This document shows, piece after piece, positions 27,919 to 38,655 of a DNA stretch of 64,000 nucleotides (position 1 is the first letter of the stretch; every line of letters begins with the position of its first letter). The stretch is from contig SFKI01000002.1 of NCBI GenBank assembly GCA_004554775.1, forward strand, positions 62,001-126,000. The letters are read 5' to 3'. The position numbers were made by a program, and so were the translations under genes. The notes under the pieces were generated by a model that saw nothing but the letters and a program-made list of their open reading frames with translations, ran no database searches and was not told the DNA's origin. Origin of the DNA: Subdoligranulum variabile (GTDB taxonomy: Bacteria > Bacillota > Clostridia > Oscillospirales > Ruminococcaceae).

Positions 27919-27957
27919 AAGCCCCGCTTGCCGGAACATGGGCAGCGAGGCTTTTTT
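27919..27957 (+). terminator. Terminator after the MATE gene
   Basis: An imperfect GC-rich stem (AAGCC..CGC..TGCC with GGCAGCG..GGCTT) followed by TTTTTTG. Confidence 0.7.
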
Positions 27958-27971
27958 GCTATTTATGAGTA

Positions 27972-28322
27972 TCAGATTTCGCTAAAGCCAAGGGCTGCTA
28001 AGGAATTTGCAGCCTTGCAGGCAAAATTACTGTTAGTGCCCCAGCTTATATTGAGAATCCCATACCCGCCGCCGGTGCCTACGATAACGGCAGCCTGCTT
28101 TTGGCCATCGTCTACAATCTGGATGGTGCATGCCGTCATGCTGGAATTGCGAAAATAGAACTTTTCAAAAACCAGCAGCAGAATCGTGGCATCGTTTGCG
28201 TCGGACAATTGCTCCAAAACCAGTTCGGACCCTGCCATATCAGAGCTGCTGATGATGGCTTGCGATACATAGTTTAAATCGGTTCTGGATTCACTTCGCA
28301 TCCGGATTACGGTAGAACTCAT
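27972..28322 (-). CDS. DUF6054-like small protein
   Basis: 116 residues. The centre and tail (VFEKFYFRNSSMTACTIQIVDDG, AAVIVGTGGGYGILNISWGTN) resemble DUF6054 proteins of Clostridia, which have the same order of a Y/F-rich strand, a Gly-rich turn and a final strand. No membrane helix or catalytic motif is evident. ATG 28322 follows AGAGAGGG. It is a single gene with its own promoter. Confidence 0.6.
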   Translation of the reverse strand: MSSTVIRMRSESRTDLNYVSQAIISSSDMAGSELVLEQLSDANDATILLLVFEKFYFRNSSMTACTIQIVDDGQKQAAVIVGTGGGYGILNISWGTNSNFACKAANSLAALGFSEI

Positions 28323-28373
28323 TTTGCACCCTCTCTGCTGTGATTTTAATGGATAAAATGTTTTTGTATATTC

Positions 28374-28402
28374 ACTATATACGAAACAATTGACAAGTGC
28401 AA
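28374..28402 (-). promoter_or_regulatory. Promoter of the DUF6054-like gene
   Basis: Minus strand TTGCAC (28402-28397), 17 bases, TATAGT (28379-28374). Confidence 0.55.
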
Positions 28403-28510
28403 GAGCGTGAATCCACAAGAATTTGGCGTGGTTCTTGGAGAAAATGACAAATGAGCCGATGATATGTTAGATAACGATTAGACGCGCACCAATGGTGCAC
28501 CAAGAAAAAA

Positions 28511-28550
28511 TAAAACAAAAAACGTCAGATTCATAAAAATCTGACGTTTT
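28511..28550 (-). terminator. Terminator after tRNA-Pro
   Basis: A perfect 13-bp stem (28519-28531 with 28538-28550) with TTTTGTTTTATTTTT on the minus strand. Confidence 0.85.
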
Positions 28551-28575
28551 TTCGCTAATCCTGACAGCCCTCGTT

Positions 28576-28652
28576 TGGTCCGAGTGGCGAGAGTCGAACT
28601 CACGGCCTCTTGAACCCCATTCAAGCGCGCTACCAAACTGCGCTACACCCGG
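28576..28652 (-). tRNA. tRNA-Pro (anticodon GGG)
   Basis: 77 bases including encoded CCA. Acceptor arm CCGGGTG pairs with CACTCGG (one G-U), D-stem GCGC/GCGC, anticodon stem CTTGA/TCAAG with loop ATGGGGT giving GGG and G37, and T arm GTTCGAC. Discriminator base A, as expected for proline. It reads CCC/CCU. Confidence 0.93.
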
Positions 28653-28683
28653 TCGAACCGGGCTGTCTCGAATCAGCTTGTTT

Positions 28684-28712
28684 ATTATAGCTGACTATAC
28701 AAGAAATGTCAA
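28684..28712 (-). promoter_or_regulatory. Promoter of tRNA-Pro
   Basis: Perfect TTGACA (28712-28707), 17 bases, TATAAT (28689-28684) on the minus strand. Confidence 0.85.
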
Positions 28713-28756
28713 CACTTTTTTTGAGAAAAAATAAAAAAAATCAAACTTTTTCAAAA

Positions 28757-28793
28757 AACATCGCCGCCAGGTCATTTCCCGGCGGCGGTGTTT
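28757..28793 (-). terminator. Terminator of the atp operon
   Basis: A GC-rich 12-bp stem with one mismatch (28757-28768 with 28781-28792) and TTTTTTG on the minus strand, just after atpC. Confidence 0.75.
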
Positions 28794-28800
28794 TATATAA

Positions 28801-29217
28801 TCAGGATAAATTCTGCCGGGATGCCACGCTGCTGCGCACAAGGGCGCGCTTCAGGCGGGCTTCGGCCAGTTCCAATTCGCGGGTGTCTGCGTTTTTCTGG
28901 GCCAGAATCGCCTCGGCGCGGGCCTTGCTGCGCTCGGCACGCGCTTTGTCGATGGCATCGGCCCATTCAAAGGTGGTGGCCAGCAGACGACATTCGCCGC
29001 CGATCATGCTGATCATACCGCCCATGCAGGCAGCCCGGCGGATGGTGCCATCCTCCAGCGTGATATGCGCCTCCCCCATGCCGAGGGCGGTGCAGTAATC
29101 AATGTGCTTGGCCAGCAGCTGGATCTGGCCGCTGATCGTGCGGCAGGATACGGCCGAAACGCTGCCGTCAAAGGCAACGCCGTCCGGCGTAAGGATCTTG
29201 AGCGGGAAAACAGCCAT
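28801..29217 (-). CDS. atpC: ATP synthase F1 subunit epsilon
   Basis: 138 residues. N-terminal beta sandwich (FPLKILTPDGVAFDGSVSAVSCRT, SGQIQLLAKHIDYCTALGMG) and the C-terminal helical hairpin rich in Ala/Arg/Glu. Part of the central stalk, with a regulatory C-terminus. Last gene of the operon. Confidence 0.92.
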   Translation of the reverse strand: MAVFPLKILTPDGVAFDGSVSAVSCRTISGQIQLLAKHIDYCTALGMGEAHITLEDGTIRRAACMGGMISMIGGECRLLATTFEWADAIDKARAERSKARAEAILAQKNADTRELELAEARLKRALVRSSVASRQNLS

Positions 29218-29229
29218 CTGCCTGCCCCC

Positions 29230-30648
<1,419 letters not shown>

Positions 30649-31512
30649 TTAAGATTCTGCGTCGGCACCGGCCACGATCTCGGTGATCTCCTGGGTGATG
30701 GCGGCCTGGCGGGCGCGGTTATAGTACAGGTTCAAATGCTCGATCATCTCACCGGCGTTCTTGGTGGCAGCGTCCATCGAGGTACGGCGGGCACCCTGCT
30801 CACTGGCAACGCTTTCGCACAAAGCACCGTAGACGACACCGGCCAGATATTCTGGGATGATGGCATCAAATACGGCGGCACTGTCCGGCTCGTAGAGCAT
30901 CAGGCTTTCATGCTCCTGGCCCGGCTTGGGGTGCGGGGCATCAAAAGGCAGCACCGGCAGAATAGATGCGGTCTGGGTCAGCATGGAGACAAACTGCGTA
31001 AAGGCGATGCGGATCTCGTCAAACTCCCCTGCCAGGAATTTCTGGCAGACAAGGCGCGAAATTTCAAAGCAATCGCTGACAGAGAGATCCCCGGCAACCG
31101 CAAACGAGGTGGTTAAGATCGAAGTATTGTGGCGCTCGAAATACTCGACCGCCTTTTTACCGATGGGCAGCACGCAATACCCCGGCTCCGAGGCATCGGC
31201 GGCATCAGCCTCCACCGCTTTGAGGATGTTGGCGTTGTAGCCGCCAGCCAGGCCGCGGTCACCGGCAATTACGATATACAGGCGGCGATGGGTATCGCGC
31301 TTGGCAAGATACGGGCTGCTGAACTCAGAATCCGCAGCGGCGATATCAAACAGGGTGGCATACAGCGTCTCAAAATAGGGGCGGCTGTGTTCTACCCGCT
31401 CTTTGGCGCGGCGCAGCTTGCTGGAAGCAACCAGCTCCATCGCCTTAGTAATTTGCATGGTGCTTTCGACACTTTTAATGCGAAGTTTGATCTCTTTCAT
31501 CGAGCCAGCCAT
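30649..31512 (-). CDS. atpG: ATP synthase F1 subunit gamma
   Basis: 287 residues. N-terminal coiled-coil MKEIKLRIKSVESTMQITKAMELVASSKLRRA and C-terminal MDAATKNAGEMIEHLNLYYNRARQAAITQEITEIVAGA form the central shaft. ATG 31512 follows AAAGGGGG; an in-frame start three codons earlier has no such spacing. Confidence 0.95.
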   Translation of the reverse strand: MAGSMKEIKLRIKSVESTMQITKAMELVASSKLRRAKERVEHSRPYFETLYATLFDIAAADSEFSSPYLAKRDTHRRLYIVIAGDRGLAGGYNANILKAVEADAADASEPGYCVLPIGKKAVEYFERHNTSILTTSFAVAGDLSVSDCFEISRLVCQKFLAGEFDEIRIAFTQFVSMLTQTASILPVLPFDAPHPKPGQEHESLMLYEPDSAAVFDAIIPEYLAGVVYGALCESVASEQGARRTSMDAATKNAGEMIEHLNLYYNRARQAAITQEITEIVAGADAES

Positions 31513-31533
31513 CGGCAGCACCCCCTTTGCAGT

Positions 31534-33069
31534 TTATTTTTCTTTGATAAATTGTTCGGTGTAAGCGGCCAGTGCCTGCTTGAGAGCTTCCTCGGTATCG
31601 GGCTTCAGGTCGCCGGTGGTGCGGATGGTCTCCATCACGTCATTGGCGGCGGCGTTGTCGTCCAGATACTGGTAAAGGCCCTGCTCGTACGCGCCGATAT
31701 CCGACACGGCGATCTCTTTCAGATAGCCGTGGATGGTGGCATACAGGATGGCAACCTGTTTCTCGACCGGCACAGGGCTGTTGCGGTCTTGCTTGAGAAT
31801 TTCCACAATGCGTTCGCCCTGGGCCAAACGTGCCTTGGTGTCGGCGTCCAGGTCAGAGCCGAACTGCGCAAAGCCTTGCAGCTCACGATACTGGGAATAA
31901 ATCAGCTTCAGCGTACCGGCGACCTTTTTCATGGCCTTGATCTGGGCATTGCCGCCGACACGGGAAACCGAGATGCCGGGGTTGACGGCAGGACGGATAC
32001 CGGCGTGGAACAGCTCTGTCTCGAGGAAGATCTGGCCATCGGTGATAGAAATGACGTTCGTCGGGATATAAGCCGACACATCGCCCGCCTGGGTCTCGAT
32101 GATGGGCAGCGCGGTCAGAGAACCGCCGCCTTTTTCATCGCTCAGCTTGGCAGCACGCTCCAACAGGCGGCTGTGCAGGTAGAAAACGTCGCCGGGGTAA
32201 GCTTCACGTCCCGGGGGACGGCGAATCAGCAGCGAAAGCGCACGGTAAGCAACGGCGTGCTTGGACAGGTCATCATAAATAATGAGGACATGCTTGCCCT
32301 GCTGCATGAAATACTCGCCCATAGCACAGCCTGCGTAGGGGGCGATATATTGCAGCGGCGAAAGCTCAGACGCCGTGGCGCAGACGATGGTCGTGTAGGA
32401 CATCGCACCGTTCTTCTCAAGATTTTCGACAAGAGAAGCGACGGTGGAACGCTTTTGGCCGATGGCAACATAGATGCACAGAACGTCCTTGCCCTTCTGG
32501 TTAATGATAGTATCAGTGGCAATGACGGTCTTGCCGGTCTGGCGGTCGCCGATGATCAGCTCACGCTGGCCGCGGCCAATGGGGATCATCGAGTCGATAG
32601 CTTTGATACCGGTCTGCAACGGCTGCTTGACGGGCTGGCGGTCCAGGATGCCGGGCGCCGGGGATTCAATGGCGCGGTAATCGGCAGCTTCGATGGGGCC
32701 CTTGCCGTCGATGGGCTGGCCCAGGGCGTTGACAACACGCCCAATCATCCCTTCGCCGACAGGGACAGAAACGACCTTGCCGGTGCGATGGATGCTGCTG
32801 CCTTCTTTGATCCCGCTGTCATCGCCCAGCAGAACGATGGAAACGCTGTTTTCTTCCAGGTTCTGGGCCATGCCGTAGGCACCGCTTTCAAACTGGACCA
32901 GCTCGCCAGCCATGCAATTGTCCAAACCGGCGGCACGGGCGATGCCGTCGCCGACCATTGTGACAGTGCCGGTCTCGCTTTGCTCGATAGCGTTCTGGTA
33001 GTATTTGATCTGGGAGCGGATGATGCGGGAGATTTGTTCGGGTTTTAGTTGCACTGTTAGGTTCACCAC
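31534..33069 (-). CDS. atpA: ATP synthase F1 subunit alpha
   Basis: 511 residues. P-loop [29 protein letters not shown], and [23 protein letters not shown] near residue 375 with the conserved arginine. The N-terminal [12 protein letters not shown] shows the frame starts at or near the GTG at 33069, but no Shine-Dalgarno site is visible before it; the gene may depend on translation of atpH ending 30 bases upstream. Confidence 0.95.
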   Translation of the reverse strand: MVNLTVQLKPEQISRIIRSQIKYYQNAIEQSETGTVTMVGDGIARAAGLDNCMAGELVQFESGAYGMAQNLEENSVSIVLLGDDSGIKEGSSIHRTGKVVSVPVGEGMIGRVVNALGQPIDGKGPIEAADYRAIESPAPGILDRQPVKQPLQTGIKAIDSMIPIGRGQRELIIGDRQTGKTVIATDTIINQKGKDVLCIYVAIGQKRSTVASLVENLEKNGAMSYTTIVCATASELSPLQYIAPYAGCAMGEYFMQQGKHVLIIYDDLSKHAVAYRALSLLIRRPPGREAYPGDVFYLHSRLLERAAKLSDEKGGGSLTALPIIETQAGDVSAYIPTNVISITDGQIFLETELFHAGIRPAVNPGISVSRVGGNAQIKAMKKVAGTLKLIYSQYRELQGFAQFGSDLDADTKARLAQGERIVEILKQDRNSPVPVEKQVAILYATIHGYLKEIAVSDIGAYEQGLYQYLDDNAAANDVMETIRTTGDLKPDTEEALKQALAAYTEQFIKEK

Positions 33070-33099
33070 ACAATCTGTAAAATGAGGTGCTTTTACATC

Positions 33100-33636
33100 T
33101 TAAAGTACGACGCTGGAGATGCTGTCGCGCATACGTTCCAAGCGGCGCTGTACCGTGCCGTCCAGGCGTGTGCCGCCAAGATCCAGCCGCAGGCCGCCCA
33201 AAATCGCAGGATCGACTTTGGCGGTCAGCCGCACCGTTTTGCCGGACATCTGCTGCAATTTGGCAAGCAGCTTTTCGCGGGAAGCATCGTTCAGCGGCAC
33301 GGCGGAGACAACGGTCACTTCAATAATGCCGTGGTCGGCATTATAGCGGTCACGATAAGCGCGGATACAGCCGGGCAGTTCTGCCAGCAGGTTTTCCTCG
33401 CACAGCAGTTTTAAAAAGTTTACCAGGTACGGGTGTGCTTCGGCAAAAGCCTTGTCAAGAAGCGCGCAGCGTTCTTTTTTGGGTACGCTGGGGGTAGATA
33501 GCAGGCGCAGGTAGGCAGGCTCTTGCTGAAAGCAATCCGCTGCCACATCCAGCTCTGCCAACAGCTGATCTGTCAGCTGTTCTTCCACCGCCAGGTCGTA
33601 TAGGCTGCCGCCGTAGCGTTTGGCAAGCTCGGTCAC
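33100..33636 (-). CDS. atpH: ATP synthase F1 subunit delta
   Basis: 178 residues. N-terminal helical domain (AKRYGGSLYDLAVEEQ) and the conserved C-terminal TVRLTAKVDPAILGGLRLDLGGTRLDGTVQRRLERMR. Links the F1 head to the peripheral stalk. Overlaps atpF by 4 bases. Confidence 0.93.
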   Translation of the reverse strand: MTELAKRYGGSLYDLAVEEQLTDQLLAELDVAADCFQQEPAYLRLLSTPSVPKKERCALLDKAFAEAHPYLVNFLKLLCEENLLAELPGCIRAYRDRYNADHGIIEVTVVSAVPLNDASREKLLAKLQQMSGKTVRLTAKVDPAILGGLRLDLGGTRLDGTVQRRLERMRDSISSVVL

Positions 33637-34139
33637 GAGGCATCCCCCACATTCCGAATAAATTCATCAATCAAAGCCTGGTGGTCGGCCTCGTTGATCT
33701 CGCGCTCGACCACCTTGCCGGCGATCTCAACGGCCATGCCGCCAATCTCGTTCTTCAGGTCGTTCACGGCCTTTTTGCGCTCCTGCGCAATATCGGCCTC
33801 TGCAGCGGCACGGATGGACGCGGCCTCGTTGCGGGCTTCGTTGAGGATGTCCTCTTCCCGCTTCTGGGCGCGTACGGTGGCATCCCGAAGCAGCGAGTCG
33901 CGCTCATCCTTGATGCTTTGCAGATGAGCCTGATACTCCTGCTCAAGCGCGGAGGCCTTTTGCTTGGCGGCGTCCGCGTCGGCATACATTGTATCAATTT
34001 CCTGCTGGCGGTCGTCGATCATCTTTTTGACCGGCTTGAACAGAAAGTGCTTCAGCACGGAAAAAGTGATGAGCATATTGCAGAAGGTAAACAGCGCAGT
34101 CCATGGGTTGACGCCGACAAAACTCTCAAAGCCTGTCAT
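33633..34139 (-). CDS. atpF: ATP synthase F0 subunit b
   Basis: 168 residues. One N-terminal membrane helix (FTFCNMLITFSVLKHFLFKPVKKMIDDR) followed by a long Ala/Glu/Lys-rich coiled coil, the peripheral stalk. Confidence 0.93.
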   Translation of the reverse strand: MTGFESFVGVNPWTALFTFCNMLITFSVLKHFLFKPVKKMIDDRQQEIDTMYADADAAKQKASALEQEYQAHLQSIKDERDSLLRDATVRAQKREEDILNEARNEAASIRAAAEADIAQERKKAVNDLKNEIGGMAVEIAGKVVEREINEADHQALIDEFIRNVGDAS

Positions 34140-34170
34140 GGGTCTTCCCCTCCTTTCGTGTCAGACCTTC

Positions 34171-34425
<255 letters not shown>

Positions 34426-34446
34426 TTATAAAAATTTATTTTTGTT

Positions 34447-35310
34447 TTATACTTCCTCCGGCGGCGGGCAGGCATTGCCGATGTAAACCATCGTCAGCAG
34501 GCTGAAAACCAGCGCCTGAACACCACCAGAGAATACATCAAAATAAAGGCTTAGGATGCCTGGAATACCGACCTCCAGGTACGGCACGCCGGTCAGGCTC
34601 AAAATGCCCAGCAGGCCAGTTGCGGTAAAGACGATACCAAAAATCTTTTTGGCCATTTTTTTATCTTTGATGCCCAGTGCCAGCAAAACGATGCCAAGCA
34701 CCAGCACCACCGCGCCGACGATAAAGCTTTTGCCGACGAGCCCCAGCACCATGGCCGAGCAGGCCGCGAGCGCCGAGTAGAGCAGGCTTGTTAGGACACC
34801 GCCGCCCGCAATGTTGCCAAAGTGACGGAATGCCATCGAGACAGGCTGTGCGATTTCAGAAATAATGTTCATGGGGGTCATGACGACAACGGGCTCGGTG
34901 AAGCCTTTCAGCCAACCCAGGAAGCCGTTCTGCTTGATGGAGCAGCCCCAGCAGATGAAGCTGGTCATCAGCGCCCAGGTGACCGTGGTAGAAAGATCCG
35001 CCGTGGCCGAGCGCAAAATGCCCGTCATGCCGATGAGCGTGCCGAACAGCGATGAGAGAAACAGTGCGCCGATGTAGGGCGTCCAGTAGGCATTGTGCTT
35101 GCCCATCGTATCCTCGACCATGCCGTACAGCATGGTGACGCCTTTTTCCACCAACACCTGGCGGCGACCGGGTCGCTTTTGTAGATCGCGCCCCAGCACA
35201 ATGCCCGCGATACAGAGGATCAGCATGACTACAAACGAGGAAGCTGCTGTCTGCGTGATGGGAATGCCGCCCAGGATCGGGATAGTAAAGTAGATCTTAG
35301 GGCCATTCAT
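34447..35310 (-). CDS. atpB: ATP synthase F0 subunit a
   Basis: 287 residues, six to seven membrane helices. SMAFRHFGNIAGGGVLTSLLY carries the essential arginine of the a subunit; AYWTPYIGALFLSSLFGTLIGM is the conserved earlier helix. It forms the ion half-channels beside the c ring. Confidence 0.94.
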   Translation of the reverse strand: MNGPKIYFTIPILGGIPITQTAASSFVVMLILCIAGIVLGRDLQKRPGRRQVLVEKGVTMLYGMVEDTMGKHNAYWTPYIGALFLSSLFGTLIGMTGILRSATADLSTTVTWALMTSFICWGCSIKQNGFLGWLKGFTEPVVVMTPMNIISEIAQPVSMAFRHFGNIAGGGVLTSLLYSALAACSAMVLGLVGKSFIVGAVVLVLGIVLLALGIKDKKMAKKIFGIVFTATGLLGILSLTGVPYLEVGIPGILSLYFDVFSGGVQALVFSLLTMVYIGNACPPPEEV

Positions 35311-35723
35311 GGTGCAGTATCACCGCCTTTTTTGTCGTTACGGAAAAACTCCAATACTTTGATCGCCACCTGTGCAAATAAAAGCGGCAGCAGCGCGGCG
35401 ACCGGGTCACAAACTTTGGCGCGAAAAAGTACGATATAAATTACGGCCAGCACCAGCGGACGCACCACGCTGGATGTCTGGATCTCCAGCTGTGCTTTTT
35501 GTGGGCTGCCGCCGTTGGCGGCACGATCCAGGGCGTTGGAAACCGTAATGCTCAACGAAAGAAAATTACCGATGGCCAAAAGCCAGCCGAAAAGGGCCCC
35601 CAACAGGACCATGCGATCCAACCGGCCCAGCAGTGCGTACACCGCCAGCATCACAGCAATGCAGACCAGCAGCGCGGCGGCTAAACCGCCCACCTGCCGC
35701 AATACACCGCGGTTCTTCTGCAT
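35307..35723 (-). CDS. atpI: ATP synthase-associated protein AtpI
   Basis: 138 residues with four membrane helices; KVLEFFRNDKKG at the end is typical of AtpI, which helps c-ring assembly. ATG 35723 follows GAGGTGA. It overlaps atpB by 4 bases. Confidence 0.8.
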   Translation of the reverse strand: MQKNRGVLRQVGGLAAALLVCIAVMLAVYALLGRLDRMVLLGALFGWLLAIGNFLSLSITVSNALDRAANGGSPQKAQLEIQTSSVVRPLVLAVIYIVLFRAKVCDPVAALLPLLFAQVAIKVLEFFRNDKKGGDTAP

Positions 35724-35751
35724 GGTAGGCTTCACCTCGCAAGTGTAAAAT

Positions 35752-36018
35752 TTAGTGGTTGTTAAAAGAGATCGGCGGCGGGGTGCGGGGCGTGTCCTCT
35801 TTTCCCTCGCGGTCGATGCTTTTTAAGTTGTTGTGCAGGCTGCCGATGGAAGCAAACAGCCCCAACAGCAAACCGACCAGCACGATCCAGCTGCCCAGTG
35901 CAAAGTGGTTCTTAAGCCAGACGGCCCCCAGCAAAAGCAGCACAGGCGGCAACGCTACAGAAAGTCCGAACTGCGTCAGCCAGACGAGGTGCCGGGCAAT
36001 CTGATACAGGTTTTTCAT
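35752..36018 (-). CDS. atpZ: AtpZ/AtpI family small membrane protein
   Basis: 88 residues, two membrane helices (GLSVALPPVLLLLGAVWL and GSWIVLVGLLLGLFASIGSL) with the AtpZ-type helix-loop-helix, then a polar tail. First gene of the atp operon. Family assignment rests on size, topology and position. Confidence 0.75.
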   Translation of the reverse strand: MKNLYQIARHLVWLTQFGLSVALPPVLLLLGAVWLKNHFALGSWIVLVGLLLGLFASIGSLHNNLKSIDREGKEDTPRTPPPISFNNH

Positions 36019-36062
36019 AGCATGCCCCCGTCGTAAGCCTTCGTATGCCTTATAATGTCCCT

Positions 36063-36091
36063 AGTATACACCCAAGGCTTCTATTTTTCAA
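36063..36091 (-). promoter_or_regulatory. Promoter of the atp operon
   Basis: Minus strand TTGAAA (36091-36086), 17 bases, TATACT (36068-36063), 45 bases before atpZ. Confidence 0.75.
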
Positions 36092-36159
36092 CAGTTATTT
36101 TTCACCTGTATGATTGGTTTTTATACATTTTACTCATTTTGGCCGATTTTTGTACAAAA

Positions 36160-36203
36160 CATGCAAAAAGCGCATAACAAGTTATGCAACTTGCCATGCG
36201 CTT
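36160..36203 (-). terminator. Terminator overlapping the end of the 104-residue gene
   Basis: A 16-bp stem with two G-U pairs (36168-36183 with 36188-36203), loop of 4 and TTTTTG on the minus strand. It includes the stop codon region of the gene ending at 36202. Confidence 0.8.
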
Positions 36204-36516
36204 ATAAACTATAAAAATTAAGCTGTCTGTCCGGCGGCAGGTGGATGATGCCCAACTGCAAAAATACCGGGTAAAGGTAGCTGGCCCCGTAGCAGCCAAT
36301 CTTTTTGGGGCCGGTGATCAGCTCTCCGGCAGCCTCGCGCTCTTGGATGCGTACCAGCGCGTTGGCGACAGTGGAGATGGTGATGGACTTGCTTCTTCGG
36401 TCCACAAACAGCTCGCCGCCGCGTATCTGATAGCAAAACGGTAGCCCCTTTGAGATGTAAAAGGTCTCCCCTGCGTGGCCTTGCAGCAGGGCCCAGACGT
36501 CCTGTACGGTCTGCAC
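36202..36516 (-). CDS. Uncharacterised 104-residue protein
   Basis: I do not recognise it. No membrane segment; QIRGGELFVDRRSKSITISTVANALVRIQEREAAGELITGPKKIGCYGASYLYPVFLQLG suggests a small DNA- or nucleotide-related alpha/beta protein, but there is no known motif. The start appears to be GTG (36516) behind GGAAGGGGAG at 7 bases. It is a single gene with its own terminator. Confidence 0.6.
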   Translation of the reverse strand: MQTVQDVWALLQGHAGETFYISKGLPFCYQIRGGELFVDRRSKSITISTVANALVRIQEREAAGELITGPKKIGCYGASYLYPVFLQLGIIHLPPDRQLNFYSL

Positions 36517-36581
36517 GGTCCATCTCCCCTTCCATTATCAAAAGAATAGCACAGCCCTCGACAGGATGCAACAGGAATAAC

Positions 36582-36622
36582 ACAAACCTGCCCCTTATCC
36601 CGAAAGATAAGGAAGCGGGTCT
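36582..36622 (-). terminator. Possible terminator after plsY
   Basis: Nine paired bases around CCTTATC/GATAAGG with two mismatches lower in the stem; the U run (GGTTTGTG) is weak. Confidence 0.4.
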
Positions 36623-36629
36623 GGTAAAA

Positions 36630-37307
36630 TTACTTTTTCTCGCCGAAACGGTACTCGGTGCCGTTTTTCAGACGTTCAATGTTGGAGCGGTGCAGCCAGA
36701 TGACCATGGCGGCCATAATGACACAGCACACCGTGCTGAACACGATGGTGGGCAGGCTGGCACCGTGGGCAATCAGGTTGATAAGGGTGCCCGCGGGGTA
36801 CAGCGCGGCGATGATGATGCTGCCAAGCGACACGATGTGGGTGACGGCAACTTCAATCAGGAAGATAACCAACAGTGCAGCACAGACGAGCGGCTCAGTG
36901 GCAAGTGCAGCGCCCGCGCCGACCAGAACACCCTTGCCGCCCTTGAAGCCGAAGAAAATCGGGCGGCTGTGGCCGATCATGCAGAAAATCGCGGCCAGAT
37001 AGGCGCCGCAGACAGGGTCCAGCGAGTTCTGCCAGGATGCGCCCGTGCCGGAAAGCAGGGCGCCGAAGATAAAGCGCCCCAGGTTGACGGCAGCCACGCT
37101 CTTGCCCACGTCGCCGAGAGTGGTAAATACGGCGGGCAGTTTTCCGTAGGTGCGCAGCACATTGGTCATGCCCGCGTTGCCGCTGCCGTGGTCGCGCACA
37201 TCATCGTTGAACATGACCTTGGAAATCAGCACGCCGAACAGAATGCTGCCCAAAAGATATCCGCCCAGGGCCGTCAGCACACAGGCGAGAATAATATTCA
37301 TTACCAT
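36630..37307 (-). CDS. plsY: Glycerol-3-phosphate acyltransferase PlsY
   Basis: 225 residues, five to six membrane helices. GSGNAGMTNVLRTYGK and GHSRPIFFGFKGGKGV are the conserved PlsY loops that bind glycerol phosphate and acyl phosphate. First step of phospholipid synthesis from acyl phosphate. It starts 3 bases after der; the DUF512-der-plsY operon is common in Clostridia. Confidence 0.95.
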   Translation of the reverse strand: MVMNIILACVLTALGGYLLGSILFGVLISKVMFNDDVRDHGSGNAGMTNVLRTYGKLPAVFTTLGDVGKSVAAVNLGRFIFGALLSGTGASWQNSLDPVCGAYLAAIFCMIGHSRPIFFGFKGGKGVLVGAGAALATEPLVCAALLVIFLIEVAVTHIVSLGSIIIAALYPAGTLINLIAHGASLPTIVFSTVCCVIMAAMVIWLHRSNIERLKNGTEYRFGEKK

Positions 37308-37310
37308 GGA

Positions 37311-38654
37311 TTACACCTTCCCCGCCTTGACCGCGCCATCACCGTGCTCGCGGGTGATCATTTTGATGGGGGTGCCGGTCAGGCCGAACGTCTCGCGAAT
37401 CTGGTTCTCGAGATAACGCTGGTACGAGAAATGGAACAGAGCTTTCTGGTTGACAAAGCAGACGAACGTCGGCGGGCGGGTGGAGATCTGGGTGATATAG
37501 AACACTTTCAGGCGCTTGCCCTTGTCAGACGGCGGCTGAACCTTGGCGGTAGCGCGGGCCAGCATTTCATTCAGTGCACCGGTAGGCACGCGGGTGCCGT
37601 TCTGGATATCCACAAAGTGGATAGTCTCAAACAGCTTGTCAACGCGTTGGCCGGTCTTGGCACTGATGAACACGATGGGAGCATAAGACATGAAGCTGAA
37701 ATCTTCTTCGAGCTTTTTGCGCATCGCGTCCATCGTGTAGCTGTCCTTTTCGACGGCATCCCACTTGTTGACGGCGATGATGCAGGCCTTGCCCTGCTCA
37801 TGCGCGTAACCGGCGACCTTGGAGTCCTGCTCGGTAAAGCCGACGGTGGCATCGATCATGATGACGCAGACGCGGCTGCGCTCCACAGCAGCCAGGCTGC
37901 GCAGGACGCTGTAGCGCTCGACGCCGCTTTCGACCTTGCCTTTTTTACGCAGGCCAGCGGTATCGGTAAAGACGAACTTGCCGTATTTGTTCTCGACCAT
38001 CGTGTCGATGGCGTCGCGGGTGGTGCCAGCCTCGTTGGCAACGATCAGGCGGTTCTCGCCCAGAATGTGGTTGATCAGGCTGGATTTGCCCACATTGGGG
38101 CGGCCGATAACGGCAACAGTGATGCGGTCGTCGGAATCCTCGTCCTCTTCCTCAAAGTTAAGGTGAGCGCAGACAGCGTCGAGCAGATCGCCGGTGCCGT
38201 GGCCGTGTACGCCGGAAACGGGGATCAGCTCACCCAGGCCCAGGCTGTAGAAATCGTACAGTTCCATGGGCGGCTCGCCGACTTTATCACACTTGTTGAC
38301 GGCCAGCACCACGGGCTTGCCGCTGCGCATCAGCATGCTGGCAACGTCCTGATCCTGCGGGGTGACACCAGCGGACAACTCCGTTACCATGACGATACAG
38401 TCAGCAGAGTCAATGGCCAGCTGGGCCTGCTCGCGCATATGAGCCAGCAGGCCATCGTCGATGCGTGGCTCGATACCGCCGGTATCCACCAGCAGGAACT
38501 TGTGGCCGCTCCACTCGCAGTCACAGAAAATACGGTCGCGGGTAACGCCGGGGGTGTCTTCCACAATAGCAAGACGCTGGCCGGTCAGTTTATTGAAAAT
38601 TGTGGATTTGCCCACATTGGGGCGGCCCACAATGGCTACGATCGGTTTTGCCAT
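37311..38654 (-). CDS. der: Ribosome biogenesis GTPase Der (EngA)
   Basis: 447 residues. Two tandem GTPase domains, each with GRPNVGKS, DTGG or DTAG, and NKCD or NKWD, then a C-terminal KH-like domain (KGKRLKVFYITQISTRPPTFVCFVN). Acts in 50S subunit assembly. Confidence 0.97.
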   Translation of the reverse strand: MAKPIVAIVGRPNVGKSTIFNKLTGQRLAIVEDTPGVTRDRIFCDCEWSGHKFLLVDTGGIEPRIDDGLLAHMREQAQLAIDSADCIVMVTELSAGVTPQDQDVASMLMRSGKPVVLAVNKCDKVGEPPMELYDFYSLGLGELIPVSGVHGHGTGDLLDAVCAHLNFEEEDEDSDDRITVAVIGRPNVGKSSLINHILGENRLIVANEAGTTRDAIDTMVENKYGKFVFTDTAGLRKKGKVESGVERYSVLRSLAAVERSRVCVIMIDATVGFTEQDSKVAGYAHEQGKACIIAVNKWDAVEKDSYTMDAMRKKLEEDFSFMSYAPIVFISAKTGQRVDKLFETIHFVDIQNGTRVPTGALNEMLARATAKVQPPSDKGKRLKVFYITQISTRPPTFVCFVNQKALFHFSYQRYLENQIRETFGLTGTPIKMITREHGDGAVKAGKV

Positions 38655-38655
38655 A

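Noticed and set aside
31129..33048. 639-codon open frame opposite atpA/atpG
   Set aside because: Antisense shadow of two certain genes.
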